Shown here piece after piece: positions 33,280 through 44,393 of a DNA stretch of 64,000 nucleotides. The position numbers were made by a program, and so were the translations under genes. Origin of the DNA: Crossaster papposus (lineage: Eukaryota > Echinodermata > Asteroidea > Velatida > Solasteridae); contig JBAIAA010000251.1 in assembly GCA_037893245.1 (NCBI GenBank), positions 1 through 64,000 of the forward strand, given 5' to 3'. How positions within the stretch are numbered: the first letter of the stretch is position 1; each line of letters starts with the position of its first letter. Below the pieces are notes generated by a model. The model was not told the origin of the DNA. It did no database searches and saw only the letters and a program-made list of their open reading frames with translations.

Positions 33280-34496
33280 TAGTCCGAGTTACTGGACTCT
33301 AGTTATCGCTTTTTTAACATTTGGACATCATCTGGCGCTACTAGAGTCCGAGGTCGGGCAATATAAAACATTCAGAATGTCTTAAATGTGATTAAAAAAG
33401 TCGCACAAATCCCTAACAAAATACCTTAAAATCACCTAAATATCCTTCCATGTGTGTCCAAGTACGTCGGGGTGGTCTTCGGGGGTACTCACGATCAATT
33501 ATTTGCTTGCAAATAAAGGAAATTTGACCCAGTATTCGAGCGACTGCTGCACAGTTGCTGTTCACGTTCGGGAGAGAATATGGACGTGCGCGCGCATCAT
33601 GTCAGTGACGCAACAGGTCAAAGTGTATCGACCGGTGGTAAACAACAAGCGCGCGGCGCAGCGACTGTTTTATGTCATGGCACAAGCAGTACGGTGGCTG
33701 CGTGCTGATGAGGAGACAAATCGCTCTCGGGCGGGGATAGCGCACAATGCTTGCAATCGCGAGGAGTATGACAATGCAAAATACTAATGTTTATTATACT
33801 CATAACAAAACAATAATAATAATTTCGGTTAATTGAACTGAAATGGTAAATTAATGCCTTTTTAGATGCAGATCCGCGCGCGGATGCTGCTACATTATTT
33901 ATTTGTCTCTTTATGACGATTTTTAGGCTTTACGTTTCAAAAAATATTAAGATTATTATTATTGTTTTGTTATGAGTATAATAAACATTAGTATTTTGCA
34001 TTGTCATACTTCTCGCGATTGCAAGCATTGTGCGCTATCCCCGCCCGAGAGCGATTTGTCTCCTCATCAACACGCAGCCACCGTACTGCTTGTGCCATGA
34101 CATAAAACAGTCGCTGCGCCGCGCGCTTGTTGTTTACCACCGGTCGATACACTTTGACCTGTTGCGTCACTGACATGATGCGCGCGCACGTCCATATTCT
34201 CTCCCGAACGTGAACAGCAACTGTGCAGCAGTCGCTCGAATACTGGGTCGAATTTCCTTTATTTGCAAGCAAATAATTGATCGTGAGTACCCCCCGAAGA
34301 CCACCCCGACGTACTTCGACACACATGGAAGGATATTTAGTTGATTTTAAGGTATTTTGTTAGGGATTTGTGCGACTTTTTTAATCACATTTAAGACATT
34401 CTGAATGTTTTATATTGCCCGACCTCGGACTCTAGTAGCGCCAGATGATGTCCAAATGTTAAAAAAGCGATAACTAGAGTCCAGTAACTCGGACTA
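33280..34496. mobile_element. Fold-back element, 9-bp TSD (left arm)
   Basis: Arms of roughly 500 bp are inverted copies beginning tagtccgagttactggactc, with the reverse complement ending at 34496. Flanked by the exact 9-bp repeat cctatttgt (33271-33279 and 34497-34505), suggesting a Mutator-type transposase. The loop contains a palindromic 'ccgcgcgcgg'. Frames in the arms (for example 33452-33787 and its mirror 33988-34326) exist only because the arms are GC-rich and mirrored; I see no protein family. Confidence 0.8.
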
Positions 34497-34732
34497 CCTA
34501 TTTGTATACCGCTGGCTGAGTTAAACGAGTTTTGATATTGAACTTGATGTGCATTTGATGGTACAGTGTATTGTCTTGACATTTTGTCTATTTTTGACAT
34601 GATTCAGTCTATAGCTGTGATGATTTGGTTGGGTTTTTCTGTGTACTAGTTATGTCATTTCATCCTTTTTAGGATTGACAACACTCACAATAGGCTTTAT
34701 TATGACCCTGTAGTATCTGTGTAGACACAGTT

Positions 34733-35626
34733 TTGGTCAAATTTTGTGAGAGCCTAGTATTTTATGTACACTTATGTATGCCAACCATGGTTTTGCCAGA
34801 CATTATTGTGAAGTCACATCATTTTTTAGCTCAAACAATTGTCGATGTGTTTTCATGTTTATTGGAAAATGATCCTAATAATGTGCGCTCACTTGACGAA
34901 CAGCCATTTGATGAGTCTGTTACTGTTACAAAGCTAGATGTAGCTCAGTCTATAGAGACAGCACTCAATGAGCATGCTGCCACTTTGCTTAAGTTTGTTG
35001 AAGAGCAACAGGTAACATTTTTTGAGAGTCTGCCTTCAGACAATAGTGTCCAATGTGTGGACAATCCTGTTAATATTTCATGTGAAAGTAGTGTGGCAAA
35101 TGTAGATTTTAAATCTGAGTCATTTGATATTGTCCCTGCACTTACTAAAGTAGAAAAGGTTTCAGAGGTAGAGGTGTCAGAGCAGATTTTTATAAATCCT
35201 ATTTTGGAAGTTTCTGATCACCATGAAGTTGTAACTGGGACTGTTGAAGAGCCTAGTACTAGTATTGTGTTTGCACATGTTTGTGAAGATTTGAGAAATA
35301 AGTCACTTTGTAGCAAACCACAGGAACTGGATATATTTCCTGATTATTCAACCCTGCATTTACTGCCTCTTTTGAAGAAAAAGCTCAGTTTATTTTTGGA
35401 ATGCCACTCATCACTGCAACTGCCAAATGGCAAGACAGGAGAAAAAGTAGGGAACTCCTGGGCCCCACTTGTATTTCCTGGTTGGGCATTTGAGGTATGG
35501 CCAACATTAGGTATGTCAGCTAAAAGCTTGACAAAGCACCACATTGTATGTGAAGGGTCATGTAGGTCTCTGGCCAAATGCCATTACTTAAATTGTCTGC
35601 AAATTACATGTATAAGCAGCTTGTAA
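34733..35626 (+). CDS. Unrecognised frame in LTR-type element (left arm)
   Basis: 297 codons; the first residue may be a non-ATG codon, the first clear Met being at residue 17. Composition is acidic and serine/valine-rich ('DEQPFDESVTVTKLD', 'VEKVSEVEVSEQIFINPILE') with no domain that I recognise. The mirrored copy at 40515-41330 differs by at least one replacement (Thr to Lys at c35016) and is shortened at its C-terminus by the 5-bp indel, so the frame is not strongly conserved at its end. It might be a divergent accessory or degraded structural protein. Confidence 0.4.
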   Translation: MVKFCESLVFYVHLCMPTMVLPDIIVKSHHFLAQTIVDVFSCLLENDPNNVRSLDEQPFDESVTVTKLDVAQSIETALNEHAATLLKFVEEQQVTFFESLPSDNSVQCVDNPVNISCESSVANVDFKSESFDIVPALTKVEKVSEVEVSEQIFINPILEVSDHHEVVTGTVEEPSTSIVFAHVCEDLRNKSLCSKPQELDIFPDYSTLHLLPLLKKKLSLFLECHSSLQLPNGKTGEKVGNSWAPLVFPGWAFEVWPTLGMSAKSLTKHHIVCEGSCRSLAKCHYLNCLQITCISSL

Positions 35627-36670
35627 ATTACTGCAGTAGGGGGTTCTGATTGAACCATGTTTATACTAATCACAGTTCTATTGGATGAATGTTTATGTAC
35701 TTGAGGCAGCCTGCTTCACATGTGTTGCAGGACAAGGCGTATGCCACCTCGAGATGTACTTTGTATTTTATGGCTCACTGAGTTTTAGTTATGCTGGGGT
35801 TTATATGAGGGCTTGACTTTTATCAGTCTAGACAATTTTGGGTTGTCTGTATGATTAAGATTTAACTGTGGCATCCGAGTATTTTTCATTACAAGTGAAA
35901 CATTTAGGATCCTGGTTTTGGTCCAAATGTCTGAAAACAGCACCTGAGTTGTAACCTTATACACCCATGGGAGTTATGTGTGGTGGTTCTCTAAATGTTT
36001 GGAATCCATTGTATGTACATTGTTACATGTTGATACTTTGTATACTTTTCACACAGGAAGTGATTTACATTGGAGCTTTGTATTATTAAAGTTCACTGAT
36101 GGAAATCTAGATCATGAACTTATGATGTAATAAGTTGGACTGGGAATTATTTACATGTCCATCTTAAACATTGAGGTTAGATTGTGGTCCATTTGTTCGA
36201 TTGATCATTTATACCTGATGACTGGTGTGTTTACGAAAACAAACTTTTGTGACTAAAACGTTATTTTCCACTGAGTAGTGGACTACTGTAGGGAACTTAA
36301 ATATTTTCTAGCAACTTGATAAATTTATTCATCCCCAAGAATGCAAGTAGTGTACAATTTATGAAACTAAAATGTATGTGTGTACCTGCAACCAATCTAT
36401 GAGTGGCTTGTATTGTACAAGATGTGTTCTTGTTCTACAAAGTTTGTTGTGCCATCAACTCGAGTGTGTGTATGTATACCAAATTTTAATACTTGTCTTG
36501 GTGATGGTTTATAGCTTCTGTTTTGAGTGAAGTATGATATGTAACAAAATTGTCATAATTGTTGATTATACATGTATTTCTAGGAATTCAACGCCAACTT
36601 TGTGTCGGTCGCCCCTTTATGTTTTCATGATTAGACCATTCGAGGGCGTATGGTTTTAAAGTAGGGAAGA
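35627..36670 (+). other. Non-coding 3' interior of LTR-type element
   Basis: About 1 kb with no substantial open frame, ending in the purine-rich tract (36658-36670) that abuts the LTR-like repeat. Confidence 0.55.
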
Positions 36671-37624
36671 TGTAAGGAACCGTACCTGAGCAAGGGCGAC
36701 CTCATTCGTTGTTTCTAAACTTTCATACGTCATGCATAATTATGTAGAAGTGACGTAGCTCATTTGCATTGTATATGGTGATTTGCATAATTCTATGTAA
36801 CAGTTTACTTTGTTGTTGACCTTTGTGCTTCCCGCGCGAGGACGGTTAACAGTCATATTCGTCAACATGATAACTTAGTTCTTAGGTGTATCCATTACTT
36901 GGGCTTGTAATTGTAAGTTTTATATTAATTCTCCATCTTAATATTGTAGGCCAGTAATTGCAAGCTTACTATTCGAAGTTTCATTGAAGTCTGGATGAAC
37001 GTTTGTAGAGGCGTTTGCCTTAGTGTATACATATTCAGACGAGTGATTTGGCAGCACCTTGAAACTTGATACTTCCTCGGTCTTTTTGGAAGTTGTCCTT
37101 TGACTGAGCAGCCATAAATTTCTGTCGGAGTTTTCCCTTGTAATTTGTTACTGGCAATGGCTTCGCCATGAGTGCCATGATCACTGCGGGATAGGGCACT
37201 TGCCAAGGAAACCCCCAGTGAGTATTTTGTCATGTTAATCTCGCATATTTTGACATAATTATAAAGTAAAGGTTGTTTGTGTGAAAGTCATTCACATGTT
37301 TTGTTTCTTGTTGCATGACACACATGTTGTGTACAGTCGTGTACATTTAAATCCACCTTGCCGAGCTTTTGTATATCTCTGTGTTATATTCCAGGCAATG
37401 GGGGTTTTTCTCCAGAGGTTTTCTTTTCTCCGATGTTTTTGCTACTGTAATCCGAGGTTGTTATTGGTCTTCTAATTAAAATGATCAGCATCGGCATAAC
37501 TCCAGCCTGTCCAGTGTGTGATTAATCCAATTGTGGCTCGTGTTCATCTATCCATATTTCGTGCCCCCGTGGTGCTCGTCCTTTTTCACAAGAGGGCCGG
37601 ATCTCCTTATGCCGTCCCACTACA
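36671..37624 (+). repeat. LTR-like repeat, left arm inner copy
   Basis: 954 bp, TGTAAGGAACC...CCCACTACA. The four copies in the window differ at scattered positions, for example the outer left copy has c32340 where the others have g. Confidence 0.85.
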
Positions 37625-38443
37625 GAAATAAGCGACTTTTCAACATCTGTGGAGAAAACATTCGCCATCACATAAATCTTTGCAGAAATCTACAATAAAA
37701 TCTTCCACATCTCAAATATATACTTAGATATATGCGATAACATGTTTGTCATCGTTCAAATTCGCGCATAATTCGCGATATTGCAGAATCTGCGATGTGT
37801 GATGTCCTTTCAGGGCCACCCTAGTGCCGGATTGGGAATGCTTCCGATTTGCGAATATGTTCGGTTTGCAAAAAGCATCCGAGTTTACAAAAAGCATTCA
37901 AACTAGAAAAGCATCCGAATTAAAAAAGCATCCAAGTTTATAAAAAGCATCCGAACTAGAAAAGCATCCGAATTAAAAAAGCATCCGAGTTTACAAAAAT
38001 TCCTAATTCGGATGCTTTTTGCTAACTCGGATGCTTTTCTAATTCGGATTAATTCGCAATTCAGAAGCTTTTTGTAAACTCGGATGCTTTTTTAATTCGG
38101 ATGCTTTTCTAGTTCGGATGCTTTTTATAAACTTGGATGCTTTTTTAATTCGGATGCTTTTCTAGTTTGAATGCTTTTTGTAAACTCGGATGCTTTTTGC
38201 AAACCGAACATATTCGCAAATCGGAAGCATTCCCAATCCGGCACTAGGGTGGCCCTGAAAGGACATCACACATCGCAGATTCTGCAATATCGCGAATTAT
38301 GCGCGAATTTGAACGATGACAAACATGTTATCGCATATATCTAAGTATATATTTGAGATGTGGAAGATTTTATTGTAGATTTCTGCAAAGATTTATGTGA
38401 TGGCGAATGTTTTCTCCACAGATGTTGAAAAGTCGCTTATTTC
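37625..38443. repeat. Palindromic spacer at the axis
   Basis: 819 bp between the two inverted retroelements, itself an inverted repeat (gaaataagcgacttttcaac at 37625, mirrored at 38443). Its inner half consists of repeated 'aaaagcatccgaattaa' and 'gcatccgagtttac' motifs that are mirrored across the axis. Likely a fold-back element; its right half recurs at 44150-44393. Confidence 0.75.
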
Positions 38444-39397
38444 TGTAGTGGGACGGCATAAGGAGATCCGGCCCTCTTGTGAAAAAGGACGAGCACCACG
38501 GGGGCACGAAATATGGATAGATGAACACGAGCCACAATTGGATTAATCACACACTGGACAGGCTGGAGTTATGCCGATGCTGATCATTTTAATTAGAAGA
38601 CCAATAACAACCTCGGATTACAGTAGCAAAAACATCGGAGAAAAGAAAACCTCTGGAGAAAAACCCCCATTGCCTGGAATATAACACAGAGATATACAAA
38701 AGCTCGGCAAGGTGGATTTAAATGTACACGACTGTACACAACATGTGTGTCATGCAACAAGAAACAAAACATGTGAATGACTTTCACACAAACAACCTTT
38801 ACTTTATAATTATGTCAAAATATGCGAGATTAACATGACAAAATACTCACTGGGGGTTTCCTTGGCAAGTGCCCTATCCCGCAGTGATCATGGCACTCAT
38901 GGCGAAGCCATTGCCAGTAACAAATTACAAGGGAAAACTCCGACAGAAATTTATGGCTGCTCAGTCAAAGGACAACTTCCAAAAAGACCGAGGAAGTATC
39001 AAGTTTCAAGGTGCTGCCAAATCACTCGTCTGAATATGTATACACTAAGGCAAACGCCTCTACAAACGTTCATCCAGACTTCAATGAAACTTCGAATAGT
39101 AAGCTTGCAATTACTGGCCTACAATATTAAGATGGAGAATTAATATAAAACTTACAATTACAAGCCCAAGTAATGGATACACCTAAGAACTAAGTTATCA
39201 TGTTGACGAATATGACTGTTAACCGTCCTCGCGCGGGAAGCACAAAGGTCAACAACAAAGTAAACTGTTACATAGAATTATGCAAATCACCATATACAAT
39301 GCAAATGAGCTACGTCACTTCTACATAATTATGCATGACGTATGAAAGTTTAGAAACAACGAATGAGGTCGCCCTTGCTCAGGTACGGTTCCTTACA
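38444..39397 (-). repeat. LTR-like repeat, right arm inner copy
   Basis: Reverse complement of 36671-37624 with few differences. Confidence 0.85.
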
Positions 39398-40514
39398 TCT
39401 TCCCTACTTTAAAACCATACGCCCTCGAATGGTCTAATCATGAAAACATAAAGGGGCGACCGACACAAAGTTGGCGTTGAATTCCTAGAAATACATGTAT
39501 AATCAACAATTATGACAATTTTGTTACATATCATACTTCACTCAAAACAGAAGCTATAAACCATCACCAAGACAAGTATTAAAATTTGGTATACATACAC
39601 ACACTCGAGTTGATGGCACAACAAACTTTGTAGAACAAGAACACATCTTGTACAATACAAGCCACTCATAGATTGGTTGCAGGTACACACATACATTTTA
39701 GTTTCATAAATTGTACACTACTTGCATTCTTGGGGATGAATAAATTTATCAAGTTGCTAAAAAATATTTAAGTTCCCTACAGTAGTCCACTACTCAGTGG
39801 AAAATAACGTTTCAGTCACAAAAGTTTGTTTTCGTAAACACACCAGTCATCAGGTATAAATGATCAATCGAACAAATGGACCACAATCTAACCTCAATGT
39901 TTAAGATGGACATGTAAATAATTCCCAGTCCAACTTATTACATCATAAGTTCATGATCTAGATTTCCATCAGTGAACTTTAATAATACAAAGCTCCAATG
40001 TAAATCACTTCCTGTGTGAAAAGTATACAAAGTATCAACATGTAACAATGTACATACAATGGATTCCAAACATTTAGAGAACCACCACACATAACTCCCA
40101 TGGGTGTATAAGGTTACAACTCAGGTGCTGTTTTCAGACATTTGGACCAAAACCAGGATCCTAAATGTTTCACTTGTAATGAAAAATACTCGGATGCCAC
40201 AGTTAAATCTTAATCATACAGACAACCCAAAATTGTCTAGACTGATAAAAGTCAAGCCCTCATATAAACCCCAGCATAACTAAAACTCAGTGAGCCATAA
40301 AATACAAAGTACATCTCGAGGTGGCATACGCCTTGTCCTGCAACACATGTGAAGCAGGCTGCCTCAAGTACATAAACATTCATCCAATAGAACTGTGATT
40401 AGTATAAACATGGTTCAATCAGAACCCCCTACTGCAGTAATTTACAAGCTGCTTATACATGTAATGTGCAGACAATTTAAGTAATGGCATTTGGCCAGAG
40501 ACCTACATGACCCT

Positions 40515-41330
40515 TCACATGTGGTGCTTTGTCAAGCTTTTAGCTGACATACCTAATGTTGGCCATACCTCAAATGCCCAACCAGGAAATACAAGTGGGG
40601 CCCAGGAGTTCCCTACTTTTTCTCCTGTCTTGCCATTTGGCAGTTGCAGTGATGAGTGGCATTCCAAAAATAAACTGAGCTTTTTCTTCAAAAGAGGCAG
40701 TAAATGCAGGGTTGAATAATCAGGAAATATATCCAGTTCCTGTGGTTTGCTACAAAGTGACTTATTTCTCAAATCTTCACAAACATGTGCAAACACAATA
40801 CTAGTACTAGGCTCTTCAACAGTCCCAGTTACAACTTCATGGTGATCAGAAACTTCCAAAATAGGATTTATAAAAATCTGCTCTGACACCTCTACCTCTG
40901 AAACCTTTTCTACTTTAGTAAGTGCAGGGACAATATCAAATGACTCAGATTTAAAATCTACATTTGCCACACTACTTTCACATGAAATATTAACAGGATT
41001 GTCCACACATTGGACACTATTGTCTGAAGGCAGACTCTCAAAAAATTTTACCTGTTGCTCTTCAACAAACTTAAGCAAAGTGGCAGCATGCTCATTGAGT
41101 GCTGTCTCTATAGACTGAGCTACATCTAGCTTTGTAACAGTAACAGACTCATCAAATGGCTGTTCGTCAAGTGAGCGCACATTATTAGGATCATTTTCCA
41201 ATAAACATGAAAACACATCGACAATTGTTTGAGCTAAAAAATGATGTGACTTCACAATAATGTCTGGCAAAACCATGGTTGGCATACATAAGTGTACATA
41301 AAATACTAGGCTCTCACAAAATTTGACCAA
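40515..41330 (-). CDS. Unrecognised frame in LTR-type element (right arm)
   Basis: 271 codons; counterpart of the 297-codon frame at 34733-35626. It ends earlier because of the 5-bp difference near 40517. No domain recognised. Confidence 0.4.
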   Translation of the reverse strand: MVKFCESLVFYVHLCMPTMVLPDIIVKSHHFLAQTIVDVFSCLLENDPNNVRSLDEQPFDESVTVTKLDVAQSIETALNEHAATLLKFVEEQQVKFFESLPSDNSVQCVDNPVNISCESSVANVDFKSESFDIVPALTKVEKVSEVEVSEQIFINPILEVSDHHEVVTGTVEEPSTSIVFAHVCEDLRNKSLCSKPQELDIFPDYSTLHLLPLLKKKLSLFLECHSSLQLPNGKTGEKVGNSWAPLVFPGWAFEVWPTLGMSAKSLTKHHM

Positions 41331-41566
41331 AACTGTGTCTACACAGATACTACAGGGTCATAATAAAGCCTATTGTGAGTGTTGTCAATCCTAAAAAGGA
41401 TGAAATGACATAACTAGTACACAGAAAAACCCAACCAAATCATCACAGCTATAGACTGAATCATGTCAAAAATAGACAAAATGTCAAGACAATACACTGT
41501 ACCATCAAATGCACATCAAGTTCAATATCAAAACTCGTTTAACTCAGCCAGCGGTATACAAATAGG

Positions 41567-42782
41567 TAGTCCGAGTTACTGGACTCTAGTTATCGCTTTT
41601 TTAACATTTGGACATCATCTGGCGCTACTAGAGTCCGAGGTCGGGCAATATAAAACATTCAGAATGTCTTAAATGTGATTAAAAAAGTCGCACAAATCCC
41701 TAACAAAATACCTTAAAATCAACTAAATATCCTTCCATGTGTGTCGAAGTACGTCGGGGTGGTCTTCGGGGGGTCTCACGATCAATTATTTGCTTGCAAA
41801 TAAAGGAAATTCGACCCAGTATTCGAGCGACTGCTGCACAGTTGCTGTTCACGTTCGGGAGAGAATATGGACGTGCGCGCGCATCATGTCAGTGACGCAA
41901 CAGGTCAAAGTGTATCGACCGGTGGTAAACAACAAGCGCGCGGCGCAGCGACTGTTTTATGTCATGGCACAAGCAGTACGGTGGCTGCGTGTTGATGAGG
42001 AGACAAATCGCTCTCGGGCGGGGATAGCGCACAATGCTTGCAATCGCGAGAAGTATGACAATGCAAAATACTAATGTTTATTATACTCATAACAAAACAA
42101 TAATAATAATCTTAATATTTTTTGAAACGTAAAGCCTAAAAATCGTCATAAAGAGACAAATAAATAATGTAGCAGCATCCGCGCGCGGATCTGCATCTAA
42201 AAAGGCATTAATTTACCATTTCAGTTCAATTAACCGAAATTATTATTATTGTTTTGTTATGAGTATAATAAACATTAGTATTTTGCATTGTCATACTCCT
42301 CGCGATTGCAAGCATTGTGCGCTATCCCCGCCCGAGAGCGATTTGTCTCCTCATCAGCACGCAGCCACCGTACTGCTTGTGCCATGACATAAAACAGTCG
42401 CTGCGCCGCGCGCTTGTTGTTTACCACCGGTCGATACACTTTGACCTGTTGCGTCACTGACATGATGCGCGCGCACGTCCATATTCTCTCCCGAACGTGA
42501 ACAGCAACTGTGCAGCAGTCGCTCGAATACTGGGTCGAATTTCCTTTATTTGCAAGCAAATAATTGATCGTGAGTACCCCCGAAGACCACCCCGACGTAC
42601 TTGGACACACATGGAAGGATATTTAGGTGATTTTAAGGTATTTTGTTAGGGATTTGTGCGACTTTTTTAATCACATTTAAGACATTCTGAATGTTTTATA
42701 TTGCCCGACCTCGGACTCTAGTAGCGCCAGATGATGTCCAAATGTTAAAAAAGCGATAACTAGAGTCCAGTAACTCGGACTA
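41567..42782. mobile_element. Fold-back element, 9-bp TSD (right arm)
   Basis: Mirror copy of 33280-34496, flanked by acaaatagg (41558-41566 and 42783-42791), the reverse complement of cctatttgt. The same insertion is therefore present in both arms, so it predates palindrome formation. Confidence 0.8.
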
Positions 42783-43191
42783 ACAAATAGGTAATACGTA
42801 ACTAGATCATATATCCCAATAACATGTAGGCCAAATGGCTTAATCTGTACAAATGCAGATCTACACAAAAAAATGGATACTCAAGTCAAGTCACACACCA
42901 GTACACATGGTAAGACAAATTGTACAATTAGGTTTATGTAGCCTAGGTTACAAGACCGATACTTTATCAAATTTGCTGACAATTTGGGGCCTAGATACAA
43001 ACAAATGCAGCCCTGATCAATAATAAAAAATGTGAAAGATGATCACGATGTTCCTCGGCTACTTCACCTTCAAGCAGAATCAGCTTATCGCTTGGCGACA
43101 GTAAATCCAAACGTTGCAAACAAAATCATTTTGTCCAGCTATCTTGTGACGACGCCGAAGCGGTGCTCAATCCTGTCTACGACGCCATTTT

Positions 43192-44147
43192 TGTAGTGGG
43201 ACGGCATAAGGAGATCCGGCCCTCTTGTGAAAAAGGACGAGCACCACGGGGGCACGAAATATGGATAGATGAACACGAGCCACAATTGGATTAATCACAC
43301 ACTGGACAGGCTGGAGTTATGCCGATGCTGATCATTTTAATTAGAAGACCAATAACAACCTCGGATGTACAGTAGCAAAAACATCGGAGAAAAGAAAACC
43401 TCTGGAGAAAAAAAACCCATTGCCTGGAATATAACACAGAGATATACAAAAGCTCGGCAAGGTGGATTTAAATGTACACGACTGTACACAACATGTGTGT
43501 CATGCAACAAGAAACAAAACATGTGAATGACTTTCACACAAACAACCTTTACTTTATAATTATGTCAAAATATGCGAGATTAACATGACAAAATACTCAC
43601 TGGGGGTTTCCTTGGCAAGTGCCCTATCCCGCAGTGATCATGGCACTCATGGCAAAGCCATTGCCAGTAACAAATTACAAGGGAAAACTCCGACAGAAAT
43701 TTATGGCTGCTCAGTCAAAGGACAACTTCCAAAAAGACCGAGGAAGTATCAAGTTTCAAGGTGCTGCCAAATCACTCGTCTGAATATGTATACACTAAGG
43801 CAAACGCCTCTACAAACGTTCATCCAGACTTCAATGAAACTTCGAATAGTAAGCTTGCAATTACTGGCCTACAATATTAAGATGGAGAATTAATATAAAA
43901 CTTACAATTACAAGCCCAAGTAATGGATACACCTAAGAACTAAGTTATCATGTTGACGACTATGACTGTTAACCGTCCTCGCGCGGGAAGCACAAAGGTC
44001 AACAAAAAAGTAAACTGTTACATAGAATTATGCAAATCACCATATACAATACAAATGAGCTACGTCACTTCTACATAATTATGCATGACGTATGAAAGTT
44101 TAGAAACAACGAATGAGGTCGCCCTTGCTCAGGTACGGTTCCTTACA
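43192..44147 (-). repeat. LTR-like repeat, right arm outer copy
   Basis: Complete copy, 956 bp. It carries a one-base longer homopolymer and a few substitutions relative to the left outer copy. Confidence 0.85.
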
Positions 44148-44149
44148 TC

Positions 44150-44393
44150 AAACCGAACATATTCGCAAATCGGATGCATTCCCAATCCGGCACTAGGGTG
44201 GCCCTGAAAGGACATCACACATCGCAGATTCTGCAATATCGCGAATTATGCGCGAATTTGAACGATGACAAACATGTTATCGCATATATCTAAGTATATA
44301 TTTGAGATGTGGAAGATTTTATTGTAGATTTCTGCAAAGATTTATGTGATGGCGAATGTTTTCTCCACAGATGTTGAAAAGTCGCTTATTTCT
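44150..44393 (+). repeat. Direct repeat of the palindrome spacer
   Basis: 244 bp matching 38201-38444 without indels (visible difference: cggatgc against cggaagc). Lies two bases outside the right retroelement copy. Confidence 0.85.

Larger units (their letters stand above)
31948..37624 (+). mobile_element. Pol-less LTR-type retroelement, left arm copy
   Basis: Direct repeats at 31948-32880 (first ~38 bp missing) and 36671-37624 begin TGTAAGG and end CACTACA when complete, as LTRs do. The 5' repeat is followed by tggcgtcgtagacagg (32885), a plausible primer-binding site, and the 3' repeat is preceded by a purine-rich aaagtagggaaga. The 3.8-kb interior encodes no gag, protease, reverse transcriptase or integrase that I recognise, so it is non-autonomous. 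It also contains a fold-back DNA element (33280-34496) and one 297-codon frame. No target duplication is visible. Confidence 0.7.
31948..44118. repeat. 12.2-kb near-perfect palindrome
   Basis: Left arm 31948-37999 and right arm about 38069-44118 are reverse complements with an axis near 38034; the central loop is about 69 bp. Paired landmarks sum to about 76063 throughout (for example 34733 with 41330, 33271 with 42791). Each arm holds a retroelement bounded by 954-bp direct repeats. The arms are not identical: c35016 versus t41047, a 5-bp indel near 35545/40517, and a T run of 7 (near 32647) against 8 in the opposite arm. Each outer arm ends in an LTR-like repeat. Confidence 0.9.
38444..44147 (-). 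mobile_element. Pol-less LTR-type retroelement, right arm copy
   Basis: Mirror image of the left copy with both terminal repeats complete: 38444-39397 (inner, 954 bp) and 43192-44147 (outer, 956 bp). No target duplication: left flank atttc, right flank tcaaa. Instead it is bracketed by a 244-bp direct repeat (38201-38444 and 44150-44393). Confidence 0.7.

Noticed and set aside
33452..34326. Mirrored ~111-codon frames
   Set aside because: They sit in the arms of a fold-back element and are the same DNA read twice; no protein family is suggested.
31948..44118. Palindrome as pure assembly artefact
   Set aside because: Not fully excluded, but arm-specific substitutions, a 5-bp indel and a unilateral 38-bp truncation are not expected from simple read folding. 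Kept as a finding with the caveat.
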